Source: Janthinobacterium tructae (GTDB taxonomy: Bacteria; Pseudomonadota; Gammaproteobacteria; Burkholderiales; Burkholderiaceae_D). From it: 64,000 bases of DNA. Position 1 is the stretch's first letter. Each line of letters opens with the position of its first letter. Positions 53,132-61,238 of the stretch are shown here, piece after piece. The DNA lies in contig NZ_CP041185.1 in assembly GCF_006517255.1 (NCBI RefSeq), positions 2,666,001 through 2,730,000 on the forward strand, written 5' to 3'. The position numbers and the translations under genes are program-made. Below the pieces are notes generated by a model. That model made no database searches and was not told the origin of the DNA. It saw only the letters and a list, made by a program, of their open reading frames with translations.

Positions 53132-53641
53132 ATGACGTTTACCCTCAGCGACGCCGCCTACGGCACCGATACCCCCGAAGCCAAGCAAGCCATGTATGCG
53201 GACCTGCGCTCGCAGCTGCAAGGCTTGCTGTCGGGCGAGAGCGACTTCATCGCCAATACAGCCAACTTCAGCTCGCTGGTCTTCAACACCATGCCCGGCT
53301 TGAACTGGGCCGGTTTTTATTTCCTGAAAGGCGAGGAACTGGTGCTGGGACCGTTCCAGGGCAAGCCGGCCTGCATCCGCATCAAGAAGGGACGCGGCGT
53401 GTGCGGCACCACCGTGGTCGAAGGCAAGTCCATCGTCGTGCAGGATGTACACGCGTTTCCCGGTCACATCGCCTGCGACGTCAATTCCCGCTCGGAACTG
53501 GTGGTACCCGTCTTTGCGCAGGGCCACATCATCGGCGTGTTCGACCTCGACAGTCCCCTGGTCGGCCGCTTCGATGATATCGACGCGCAAGGCGTCGAAT
53601 CGCTGGTGCGCGTGCTCGAAGCGGCGATTGTCGCCGAGTAA
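53132..53641 (+). CDS. msrC: GAF-domain free methionine-(R)-sulfoxide reductase
   Basis: Repairs oxidised free methionine using a thioredoxin-linked Cys relay. 169 residues from ATG 53132, a single GAF domain. 'NWAGFYFLKGEELVLGPFQG' is the family motif. The three functional Cys are visible in 'GKPACIRIKKG', 'GRGVCGTTV' and 'FPGHIACDV', matching the fRMsr Cys84/94/118 pattern. It follows the LysR gene on the same strand, 67 bases on. Confidence 0.93.
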   Translation: MTFTLSDAAYGTDTPEAKQAMYADLRSQLQGLLSGESDFIANTANFSSLVFNTMPGLNWAGFYFLKGEELVLGPFQGKPACIRIKKGRGVCGTTVVEGKSIVVQDVHAFPGHIACDVNSRSELVVPVFAQGHIIGVFDLDSPLVGRFDDIDAQGVESLVRVLEAAIVAE

Positions 53642-53645
53642 ATAG

Positions 53646-54242
53646 CTAGTTGCCGGACTTGACGGCGATGAATTCGCCCTTGCCGACCGTCGCCAGGCAC
53701 GTCGTATAGCGGCTGTCGGCGCGGATGGCTTCGATAAAACCGGCCATGTCCGCGTAGTGCGAACTGGCATTGTCGACCACCAGCACGCCGCCGGCCGCCA
53801 GCGCGCGGTCCAGCTGCGGCCACCATAGGGCGTATTGCTGACGCGCGGAATCGAGGAAGATAAAATCGTAGGCGCCGTCCGCCGCATCGCGCAGCACGTC
53901 GCCCGCGTCCGCCAGCAACTGCCCGATCACGCCTTGCAATTGCGCGCGCGCAAAGTTGGCATGCGCCATGTCGAACTTGTCCTGCGCCTTTTCCACCGTC
54001 ACCACGCTGCCGCCCAGCGAGCGCGCCGCGCGCGCCAGCCACAGGGTGGAATAGCCGTTCGAGGTGCCGATTTCCAGCACCCGGCGCGCGCCGCGCGCGT
54101 GCACCAGCACGGCCAGCAATTCGCCCGTGTCGCGCGTGATATTGAGCATGCGGCTGGCGCGCTCGGCATGTTCAGCATCATTGGCCAGACCGAACGCTTC
54201 CAGTTCGTCCAGCAGGGTATCGATGGTATCGGCGCTTGCCAT
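53646..54242 (-). CDS. class I SAM-dependent O-methyltransferase
   Basis: 198 residues from ATG 54242 with AAAGGAG upstream. 'RVLEIGTSNGYSTLWLARAA' is SAM motif I, 'VVTVEKAQDKFDMA' follows, 'DFIFLDSARQQYALWWPQL' holds the catalytic Asp region of the catechol/caffeoyl-CoA O-methyltransferase type, and 'GGVLVVDNASSH' the metal-binding Asp-Asn. Substrate unknown, possibly a catechol or other hydroxyl compound. Confidence 0.88.
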   Translation of the reverse strand: MASADTIDTLLDELEAFGLANDAEHAERASRMLNITRDTGELLAVLVHARGARRVLEIGTSNGYSTLWLARAARSLGGSVVTVEKAQDKFDMAHANFARAQLQGVIGQLLADAGDVLRDAADGAYDFIFLDSARQQYALWWPQLDRALAAGGVLVVDNASSHYADMAGFIEAIRADSRYTTCLATVGKGEFIAVKSGN

Positions 54243-54279
54243 GATGGCTCCTTTGCAAAATACCAGCATAGCAAAAATA

Positions 54280-55170
54280 CTACACTTGTGCGCGCCTCAA
54301 TGGGCGTTTCAGGGTTTGCACCATCAGCACGCCCAGCAGCGTCACGCCGCCACCGATCACATCGTAGCTATGTAATGTTTCACCCAGGAACAGCATGGCG
54401 ATGATCACCGTGAATACGGGCAATAGATTCATTAATGTCGTCGCGCGGCTGGGCCCCAGCTTGGCCAGGCCGTGCATCCACAAAAACGGCGCGATGATCG
54501 AGGCGGGAATGCCGGCAAACAGCACCAGCGGCAAGCCGGCGCTGGTGACGGGCGGCGCGGACTGGCTCAGGTAATACACGAACAGCACGGGCACGGCGCA
54601 CCAGACCTGGATCAGCAAGGAATGCCAGTTATTCAGGGGGATCTTCCAGCGCTTGAGCAGCACGCCGTAACCCGCATACGACAGGCAAGCGAGCAGCATC
54701 AGGGCGTCGCCCACGGCCGCGCCATGGGCGAGCAGCGCGGCCGGGTCGCCATGGCTGAGCAGATAGCCGAGTCCCAGCAAGGACACGATGCCGCCGAACA
54801 CGCCACCCACGGTGGGCGCCTCTTTCAACACCAGTACGGACAGGCCCACGGCCAGCAGCGGCATCATCGACGCCAGAATGCCCATGTTGGTGGCCGTCGT
54901 CGTCTGCGCGGCGATGTAGGCCAGGCACTGGTACATGACCATGCCCAGCATGCCCAGCACAAACAGCTTCCCCAGATACGGTTTCACCACGGACCGCTGT
55001 TTCCACACGGGGCGGGCAAACACGAGCGCCAGCAGCACGCCGGCCAGCAGCCAGCGGTAGAACGAGATGGCGGCCGGATCGATCACGCCGACAGCCATCT
55101 TGCTGACGATGGTATTGATGGCCCAGATCAGCACGGCAATCACGGGAAACAGATAATGCTTGGCTTTCAT
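54280..55170 (-). CDS. EamA/DMT family transporter
   Basis: 296 residues, ten predicted membrane helices in two EamA repeats, starting 'MKAKHYLFPVIAVLIWAINT' with 'SFYRWLLAGVLLAL' and 'QTTTATNMGILASMMPLLAV'. Drug/metabolite exporter type; substrate unknown. ATG at 55170; in-frame codons upstream give no membrane features. Divergent from an AraC-type regulator, the likely controller. Confidence 0.9.
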   Translation of the reverse strand: MKAKHYLFPVIAVLIWAINTIVSKMAVGVIDPAAISFYRWLLAGVLLALVFARPVWKQRSVVKPYLGKLFVLGMLGMVMYQCLAYIAAQTTTATNMGILASMMPLLAVGLSVLVLKEAPTVGGVFGGIVSLLGLGYLLSHGDPAALLAHGAAVGDALMLLACLSYAGYGVLLKRWKIPLNNWHSLLIQVWCAVPVLFVYYLSQSAPPVTSAGLPLVLFAGIPASIIAPFLWMHGLAKLGPSRATTLMNLLPVFTVIIAMLFLGETLHSYDVIGGGVTLLGVLMVQTLKRPLRRAQV

Positions 55171-55202
55171 GCAAGTAACTCCACTATTCAATGACGGCCA
55201 TT

Positions 55203-55231
55203 TTCGCATGGTCCGATTCCATGGATATAAT
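55203..55231 (+). promoter_or_regulatory. sigma70 promoter of the AraC-type gene
   Basis: TTCGCA (55203-55208), 17 bases, TATAAT (55226-55231). The perfect -10 gives a leader of about 30 bases containing AGGA before the ATG. Confidence 0.6.
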
Positions 55232-55266
55232 GAAAACCGGACAAACGATGCGAAGAACAGGACAAG

Positions 55267-56046
55267 ATGGCCAGCAACCAGCATTTCCCCGCCGTTTCCG
55301 ACACCCTGCCCTACCCCGTGTACTTTCGCCTCGACGATTATCACGCGCACCAGCAATTCGATTACCAGAGCCATCCCTGGGGCCAGCTCACGTATTGCTC
55401 CACGGGCGTGATGGAAATCATGGTGGCGGGCCAGCGCTACCTGTCGCCACCCCAGTACGCCGTGTGGATACCGCCCGAAACCTTGCACGACGGTTATATC
55501 CGCCAGGATGTCGTGTTTCACTCGGCCTACATCGACGCCAGCCTGTGCGACCGGCTGCCGGCGCAGCCATGCGCGCTGGTATTGAGTCCCTTGCTCAAAG
55601 CCATACTCGGCGACTTCGCCGGTCGGGGCGTCACCACGCCCGCCACCGAGGCCGACCAGCGCCTGGCGCAAGTGCTGGTCGACCAGTTGCAGCTGGCGCC
55701 GTGCAGCCGCAACTACCTGCCCGGCAGCGACGAGCCCGTCATCGCGGCGCTGCTGGCGGCCCTGCAGGCGGAGCCGGGGAGTAACCGCTCACTTTCCGAG
55801 TGGGCCGCGCAATTGCATGTGACCGAACGCACGCTGGCGCGCCGCTGCCAGCGCGAACTGGGCATGCCGTTCGGCGAATGGCGCCAGCGCCAGCGCTTCC
55901 TGGCGGCCCTGCCCCTGCTGGAACAAGGCGACACCGTGCAGGCGATCGCGCTGGAACTGGGCTACAGCACGGCCTCGGCCTTCATCGCCATGTTTCGCCG
56001 CCAGAGCGGCGGCACGCCGGACCAGTTCCGCCGCGGCCTGCGCTGA
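55267..56046 (+). CDS. AraC family transcriptional regulator
   Basis: 259 residues: N-terminal cupin-like sensor ('WGQLTYCSTGVMEIMVAGQR', 'AVWIPPETLHDGYI') and C-terminal double HTH ('LSEWAAQLHVTERTLARRCQ', 'IALELGYSTASAFIAMFRRQ', 'GTPDQFRR'). Belongs to the group that commonly controls adjacent exporters; here the EamA transporter is divergent. Confidence 0.92.
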   Translation: MASNQHFPAVSDTLPYPVYFRLDDYHAHQQFDYQSHPWGQLTYCSTGVMEIMVAGQRYLSPPQYAVWIPPETLHDGYIRQDVVFHSAYIDASLCDRLPAQPCALVLSPLLKAILGDFAGRGVTTPATEADQRLAQVLVDQLQLAPCSRNYLPGSDEPVIAALLAALQAEPGSNRSLSEWAAQLHVTERTLARRCQRELGMPFGEWRQRQRFLAALPLLEQGDTVQAIALELGYSTASAFIAMFRRQSGGTPDQFRRGLR

Positions 56047-56137
56047 AAAAGCCAAACCTGGCCTCCGCTTTGTCATGGTTTGTCATATTGGGATGCTAAA
56101 ATCCAAACATCTTTCCAGAGAGCAAAAGGACGCGCGC

Positions 56138-58600
56138 ATGAATTCCAGCACTGAAACGGCCCATGACACCCCAGGCAGCGAGGATGCGCCGCAGGTGACA
56201 GAGATGACCGTGACGGCGCCAGCGCCCATCCGCCTCGACAAGGAAGACATCCCCACCGTGCTGGGCAAGCTGCGCACGCTGGTGCAGGACAAGACGCGCT
56301 TCGAGCCGCAGGACATCACGCCGCTGGGCGAGGAAGATGCCTTGCAGGATTTTTCGCTGCAGGCGAACTACGCGCTCGAAGCGCGCTTCGAGCAGCGCGT
56401 CATCAATGGCTACTTCACGCCATCGGGCAACGACTGCCGCTGTGGCTCCCACGAGGTGGGAGCGCTCGCTCACGCGCAGGAGAAGGAGCGGCTGCGCCGC
56501 GCGGCGGGCAAGCTCGACAATGCCTTGCGCCAGGCGGGCCAGGCCTACAATGGGATCGAGGCGGGCGTCTACCTGCCGCACGCCGTCAAGTACTGGCACC
56601 TGGACACCTGCAACAACTGTCATGGAAAAGGCCGCATCAGCTGCCACACCTGCCACGGCTTGACCACGGAAACCTGCTGGAGCTGCCATGGCGGGCGCAC
56701 CGTCAGCTGTGACGCGTATGGCTGCTACGGCAGCGGCAAGGTGTCGTGCTCGTATTGCAGCGGCAGCGGCTCGGTCGCCGAGCAAGTCACCGATTACGTC
56801 ACGGTGCAGGTGCCCACGACCACCTACAGCAACGGCAGCTCGCACACCAGCTACCACAGTGAAACGCGCACGCAATACCGCACCGAGCATCGCAATTGCT
56901 ACCATTGCAGCTACGGCAAGGTCACGTGCAACAGCTGCCACGGTTCCGGCAACATCAATTGCGGCACTTGCCGCGCCAGCGGCAGTGTCACCTGCCGTAC
57001 CTGCAGCGGCGTGGGGGACTTGCGCTGCAACCCCTGCGACGGCTCCGGCAAGGTGGGCAAGGCGGCCTGGGTCGACGTGCACGTCGCGCCCGGCTACAGC
57101 GTCAGCCTGCCCAAGCAGGCGCCCGACGACGCACGCCGCATCCGCGACAAGGAGAGCGTGCACTCACTGGCGGCTATTGCCAGCAGCCTGGCCCTGGCAA
57201 AAGTGAGCATTTACAATGAAGACCAGCCGCAGGAAGTCGACGCCCTGTACGCAGGCAAGCTGCGCATCGTGCGCCTCGATGCATCGTGCAACGCCGAAAA
57301 GCACCACCTGGTGGCGTACGGCACCGACTTGCGCTGGCTGACCCTGGACGACATCGTGGAAAAGCTGCTGCGCGGCGACCTCAAGGCGCTCAGCGACGCG
57401 CTGGCCGGCAGCGCCGACGACGGCCTGTTCTCGGCCCACGTGCAGGGCTTGTTGACGCCGCTGCGCGACGTGGCAGCCTCGGAGCTGAATGCGGACGTGA
57501 TCGAGTCTGTCCTCAGCGGTGACGCAGACCACGCGCACGTCGATGTCGTCTCGGCCGAGTATGCGCAGAATGTGCGCACCTGCGTGCTCGGTGCCTTGCG
57601 CCAGGTCTACACGCGGCTGGCCAAGCAATTCTGGTGGAAAAGCGCACTGGCCGCGCTGGCCGCCGCCATCGCCACCTGGTTCTTTGCCGGGCGCGGTGCC
57701 GCCGCCGTCGCCGGCCTGCTCGTCACGGGCGCCGCCTACTGGCTGTTCAACCGCAAGGTCAAGGCCGTGCTGAGCGAGGCGCTGGGCGGCGAGCAGCAGG
57801 CCGAACGCGCCATGCGCATCGCCGGCAAGGGCCGCCGCAACCAGCTGGCGCAAGTGCTGGTCCTCGCGCCGGCCAGCCTGGCCGTGCTGGCCGCCAGCTA
57901 TGGCTTGCCCATGCGCGTGCGCCCGGTTTCTGCGCCGCCGCAAACGGCCATGGCCTCGGCGCCCGTCGCCTCCCATGCGCCGGCCGTCGTACCGCAGGAC
58001 GCGAGCAGCGCCAGGGCCGTCAAGCTGTACGAAAATGGCGACAAGGTACAGGCACTGGCCATGCTGGAAAGCCTGGTCGGCAAGGGCGACGCCGGCGCAT
58101 ATGGGCTATATGGCTGGATGCTGCTGATGGGCGAAGGCAAGAGCGGCCCCGCCACCGCGCCAACGGCGCAGCAGCGCGAAGCGCGCCAGGTCGCCGCCAA
58201 GCCCCTGGTCGGCAAGGGCTTGCTGAAAAACGACAGCTATGCACTGACGGCGAAGGGCGTGATGCTGGCCGAAGGCTGGCAAGAACCGCGCAACATGGCG
58301 CGCGGGCTCGACTTGCTGAAACAGGCCGCCAACAAGGGCAATACGCAAGCCATGCACTTGCTGGGCCTGTACCACGTGCGCGGCTACCAGATCCCGGTCA
58401 ACCACGCGGAAGCGCGCAAATGGTTCACCCTGGCCGCCGACAAGGGCAGCGCGGGCGATATCTACAACCTGGGCCTGATGGACTGGGAAGGCGCTGGTTT
58501 GAAACGCCCGGACCGCGCCAGCGCCATGCAGCGCTGGAAGATCGCCGCCGCCATGGGAGAAGAGCGCGCGATTAAGGCTGTAGCGCAAGGCAAACCTTAA
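56138..58600 (+). CDS. membrane protein with ten DnaJ-like Cys hairpins and Sel1 repeats
   Basis: 820 residues from ATG 56138 (AAAGGA upstream). I know no described protein with this layout. Residues 158-207 hold five Cys hairpins (C158/C161, 169/172, 180/183, 191/196, 204/207), several with G-x-G after the second Cys as in the DnaJ zinc domain; residues 208-253 are a Ser/Thr/Tyr-rich insert; residues 254-300 hold five more (254/257, 264/267, 275/278, 286/289, 297/300). C100 and C102 stand apart. Residues about 320-490 are unassigned. Hydrophobic segments lie at about 502-517, 519-537 and 571-590, and the end (about 624-815) contains Sel1/TPR-like repeats ('NMARGLDLLKQAANKGNTQA', 'AEARKWFTLAADKGSAGDIY'). 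Probably a membrane-bound zinc-binding scaffold or chaperone. It is bordered by an AraC gene and meets the next gene tail to tail. Confidence 0.8.
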   Translation: MNSSTETAHDTPGSEDAPQVTEMTVTAPAPIRLDKEDIPTVLGKLRTLVQDKTRFEPQDITPLGEEDALQDFSLQANYALEARFEQRVINGYFTPSGNDCRCGSHEVGALAHAQEKERLRRAAGKLDNALRQAGQAYNGIEAGVYLPHAVKYWHLDTCNNCHGKGRISCHTCHGLTTETCWSCHGGRTVSCDAYGCYGSGKVSCSYCSGSGSVAEQVTDYVTVQVPTTTYSNGSSHTSYHSETRTQYRTEHRNCYHCSYGKVTCNSCHGSGNINCGTCRASGSVTCRTCSGVGDLRCNPCDGSGKVGKAAWVDVHVAPGYSVSLPKQAPDDARRIRDKESVHSLAAIASSLALAKVSIYNEDQPQEVDALYAGKLRIVRLDASCNAEKHHLVAYGTDLRWLTLDDIVEKLLRGDLKALSDALAGSADDGLFSAHVQGLLTPLRDVAASELNADVIESVLSGDADHAHVDVVSAEYAQNVRTCVLGALRQVYTRLAKQFWWKSALAALAAAIATWFFAGRGAAAVAGLLVTGAAYWLFNRKVKAVLSEALGGEQQAERAMRIAGKGRRNQLAQVLVLAPASLAVLAASYGLPMRVRPVSAPPQTAMASAPVASHAPAVVPQDASSARAVKLYENGDKVQALAMLESLVGKGDAGAYGLYGWMLLMGEGKSGPATAPTAQQREARQVAAKPLVGKGLLKNDSYALTAKGVMLAEGWQEPRNMARGLDLLKQAANKGNTQAMHLLGLYHVRGYQIPVNHAEARKWFTLAADKGSAGDIYNLGLMDWEGAGLKRPDRASAMQRWKIAAAMGEERAIKAVAQGKP

Positions 58601-59241
58601 GCTGCTGCCAGCGCCTGCAAGGCCATCGGGTTGGGCGTCGGCTCGCCGATTTTAGTCAGCAGGTTGCGGTCCGTGTGGTGGAAGGGTTCGTCCTTGCCGC
58701 GGATCAGCATGACCGTGTCTTCATCGTAGCCCCAGGTGCCGTCGGCGTGGATGTCGACCTTGATGCGGTATTCGACGGTGGTGAACGCGTGTTCGAGGAA
58801 AGGGTTCGAGCAGATGCCGTAGGCCGTCGAATCGCGCCTGGCCACCAGTTCGAAACTGCTGGCGTCCGCCGTCGTCGTGCCCGACGCCATGGCGATCTGG
58901 CCGCGCGGGATGGCCAGGGTCTGGATCACGGTGCCCGTGGCCGGCTCCCACAGCCAGTAGCCGACCTGTTCATGGTAGGTTTTTACCTGATCCGGCTTGG
59001 TGATGTGGATGTAATAGCGCAAGCCGTAGAACAGTTGCGGGCCATTGGTGACGGGATCGATCGGCTGCAGTTCGATGCGCTCGACAAACGCCTGCTTGCG
59101 CGGGCCGTCCGCTTTCGGCTTGACGTCCAGGCCGCGCGTGCCCGTCCAGATGCCGGCCATGCCGGTCAATGGGCCCAGGTTGTTCAGGGTATGCACGTCG
59201 GCGGACGGCTCGGTGTAGATATCTTCGGAAAAATCGCTCAT
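58597..59241 (-). CDS. heme-binding beta-barrel (nitrobindin/FABP-like) protein
   Basis: 214 residues from ATG 59241. 'LGPLTGMAGIWTGTRGLDVK' resembles the nitrobindin/THAP4-type G-x-W-x-G-x-G opening, and 'QLFYGLRYYIHI', 'VGYWLWEPATGTVIQTLAI', 'FTTVEYRIKVDIHADGTWGY' are barrel strands. Members bind heme or fatty acids and some handle peroxynitrite; the heme-ligand His is not certain here. The stop codons of this and the preceding gene share the TTAA at 58597-58600. Confidence 0.75.
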   Translation of the reverse strand: MSDFSEDIYTEPSADVHTLNNLGPLTGMAGIWTGTRGLDVKPKADGPRKQAFVERIELQPIDPVTNGPQLFYGLRYYIHITKPDQVKTYHEQVGYWLWEPATGTVIQTLAIPRGQIAMASGTTTADASSFELVARRDSTAYGICSNPFLEHAFTTVEYRIKVDIHADGTWGYDEDTVMLIRGKDEPFHHTDRNLLTKIGEPTPNPMALQALAAA

Positions 59242-59297
59242 GCGGAAGTCTTCAAAATGGGGCAACAGTGCTTGCCGCCATTGTAAGACGCAGGCCG

Positions 59298-59696
59298 CTA
59301 TCCGGGAAAGAGCGCGATGTGGCGTTCGATGAACAGCAAGGCGGCTGTCGCCAGCGCGGGGCGCTGCGCCTCGAACACCGTCGCGTCGCGCGCCTGCAGC
59401 AAGTTGGCGGCCACCTCGGGCAGCAGCAAGTCATCGGCGATCAGCACCGCCACCGCCCCAATGTTCGCGTACAGCGCGCTGTCAAAGCCTTCCCAGTCCA
59501 CATAGGCCAGCCACTCGGCCAGCATCACCACGCCAGCGACGGGCGGCGCCAGGGCCGCGATGCGATCCAGGCGCAGCACGCTGTCGCTGCGGATGCCTTC
59601 CTGCTGCAAGACCGCCAGCGCCACCTGCTGCAGCGCGTCCTCGGCGTCGTGCCGGTGCTGGTTCAGCAGGCGCTGCGTCAGGCTGGCGCTGTGCAT
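59298..59696 (-). CDS. hypothetical protein upstream-coupled to map (132 aa)
   Basis: Not recognised. 132 residues, Ala/Leu-rich and helical with no clear membrane span ('RIAALAPPVAGVVMLAEWLA' is mildly hydrophobic). Its ATG lies one base past the map stop, so it is probably the second gene of a map operon and translationally coupled. No catalytic motif is visible. Confidence 0.65.
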   Translation of the reverse strand: MHSASLTQRLLNQHRHDAEDALQQVALAVLQQEGIRSDSVLRLDRIAALAPPVAGVVMLAEWLAYVDWEGFDSALYANIGAVAVLIADDLLLPEVAANLLQARDATVFEAQRPALATAALLFIERHIALFPG

Positions 59697-59697
59697 C

Positions 59698-60501
59698 TCA
59701 GACCAGCGGATCGGGCAAACCGGTCAGGGTGAAGATTTCAAAACCCGTTTCCGTCACGGCCAGCGAGTGCTCGAACTGTGCCGACAGCGAACGGTCTTTC
59801 GTCACCGTCGTCCATTTGTCGGGCAAGACCTTGACCTGGTAGCTGCCCACGTTGAGCATCGGTTCGATCGTGAAAATCATGCCCGGTTCGAGCACGATGC
59901 CGGTGCCGGCGCGGCCATAGTGCAGCACTTGCGGCGTATCGTGGAAGACCTGGCCCACGCCATGTCCGCAGAAGTCGCGCACGGAAGAAAAGCCCTGCGC
60001 CTTGGCCACCGCTTCGATGGCGGCGCCCACGTCGCCCAGGGTGGCGCCAGGGCGCACCGTATGGATGCCGGCCATCATGGCGTCATACGCCGTGTTGACG
60101 AGGCGGTTGGCCAGGATGGACACGGCGCCCACCTTGAAGGTGCGGCTGGTGTCGCCGAACCAGCCCTGGAACTTCGGCGTCACGTCGATGTTCAGGATGT
60201 CGCCCACTTTCAGGAATTTCGTTTCCGACGGGATGCCGTGCGTGACCACGTGATTGACGGAGATGCAACTGGCGTGCTTGTAGCCGTGGTAGTCGATGGT
60301 GCCGGGGATGGCGCCGGCGGCGCGCATGAATTCTTCGCACAGGGCGTCGAGCTTGGCCGTCGACACGCCAGGCTTGACGAAGGGCGTGATGTAATCGAGC
60401 GTGTCGGCGGCGATGCGGCCGGCCGCGCGCATGCCGATGAAACCTTCTTCGTCGTGCAGGGGGATTTTCTTGCCGTGTTCAAGCTGGGTGGAATAGCGCA
60501 T
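59698..60501 (-). CDS. map: type I methionine aminopeptidase
   Basis: Removes the initiator Met. 267 residues from ATG 60501 ('MRYSTQLEHGKKIPLHDEEG'). All five metal ligands are visible: Asp in 'ILNIDVTPKFQGWFGDTSRT' (two Asp), His in 'FCGHGVGQVFHD', Glu in 'IFTIEPMLN', Glu in 'SAQFEHSLAVTETG'. This map is not next to rpsB, so it may be a second copy; only this one is in view. The frame stays open far upstream but that part is antisense to the regulator reading and shows no family signal. Confidence 0.93.
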   Translation of the reverse strand: MRYSTQLEHGKKIPLHDEEGFIGMRAAGRIAADTLDYITPFVKPGVSTAKLDALCEEFMRAAGAIPGTIDYHGYKHASCISVNHVVTHGIPSETKFLKVGDILNIDVTPKFQGWFGDTSRTFKVGAVSILANRLVNTAYDAMMAGIHTVRPGATLGDVGAAIEAVAKAQGFSSVRDFCGHGVGQVFHDTPQVLHYGRAGTGIVLEPGMIFTIEPMLNVGSYQVKVLPDKWTTVTKDRSLSAQFEHSLAVTETGFEIFTLTGLPDPLV

Positions 60502-60515
60502 GGATGTCTTCTTGG

Positions 60516-61115
60516 TTAATGTGATGTGGTGTTTAAGGCCCAGCCGCGCACGGCGTCGTGCGAGGCGCGCAGCATGGCGTCGACACTGGCCGGTATCGGC
60601 CGCTCCTGGGTCAGGTAGGGCTTGACGACGGCCACGGGGGCGTCGATCAGCACGAATTTGAGCAGCATGTGATCCAGGTCCAGCTCCGTGGTGGCGGGCA
60701 TGGCTTCGGCGCAGCGCACAAAGCAGGCGTCGAGCGCCGCCTGCTCCTCTTCCACGGCGGCCAGCAATTGCTCGCTGAGGCCACTGCTGAAATCGGGGCT
60801 GTCCGCGCATTGCAGCAGGAAGCGCGCATACACGGGCTTGCGCCGGCACCAGTCCAGCAAGCCGTGCACGCCGGCCCAGGTGTCGCCGCCGAGCCAGCGG
60901 CTGGCCACTTCCTCGCGGAAGTCGCTCTTCACGCGCAGCCAGGCGCGCGCCAGGATGGCGTTGCGCGAGTCGAAGCGGTGATACACGGAACCGATGGGCG
61001 CACCGGCCTTGACGGCGATGGCGGCCATCGACACGGCGCCCACGCCGCACTGGGCGGCGACGGCAATCGCGCTGTCGATGAAGTTGTTTTCGTTGAATTT
61101 TGCGAGTCTGACCAT
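60516..61115 (-). CDS. TetR family transcriptional regulator
   Basis: 199 residues: N-terminal HTH 'FNENNFIDSAIAVAAQCGVG' with 'VSMAAIAVKAGAPIGSVYHR' and a Cys-containing effector domain. A perfect 30-base palindrome covers its promoter and start codon, indicating autorepression. 14 bases upstream of map in the same direction, so it may control map and the following gene, or the divergent AMP nucleosidase gene. Ligand unknown. Confidence 0.9.
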   Translation of the reverse strand: MVRLAKFNENNFIDSAIAVAAQCGVGAVSMAAIAVKAGAPIGSVYHRFDSRNAILARAWLRVKSDFREEVASRWLGGDTWAGVHGLLDWCRRKPVYARFLLQCADSPDFSSGLSEQLLAAVEEEQAALDACFVRCAEAMPATTELDLDHMLLKFVLIDAPVAVVKPYLTQERPIPASVDAMLRASHDAVRGWALNTTSH

Positions 61116-61143
61116 TCAAATAGAATACAGATTCTATTTGAAT
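61114..61143. promoter_or_regulatory. perfect 30-base palindrome, TetR operator
   Basis: ATTCAAATAGAAT and ATTCTATTTGAAT, 13-base perfect arms with a 4-base spacer (acag). The left end is inside the tetR start codon. Size fits a TetR-family operator. Confidence 0.85.
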
Positions 61144-61150
61144 TCGTCAA
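61115..61150 (-). promoter_or_regulatory. tetR promoter, predicted leaderless
   Basis: On the minus strand TTGACG (61150-61145), 17 bases, TATTCT (61127-61122). The expected start point is at or next to 61115, the A of the ATG. The operator overlaps the -10 and spacer. Confidence 0.55.
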
Positions 61151-61238
61151 GCGGCCCAGGCAGACAAGAAACGCGTCCAACGCGAGATGCCCCGCTGCCT
61201 TACAATGGTATGCACGAACCGCTACAAGGAGAATCCGC

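Noticed and set aside
60502..61119. In-frame upstream extension of map to 473 residues
   Set aside because: The extra residues overlap the TetR gene in another frame, are Arg-rich and show no family similarity; map begins normally at 60501.
60558..61238. In-frame upstream extension of AMP nucleosidase to 731 residues
   Set aside because: It would run antisense through the TetR gene and its operator; the TTG at 61239 with AAGGAGA gives a normal-length Amn.
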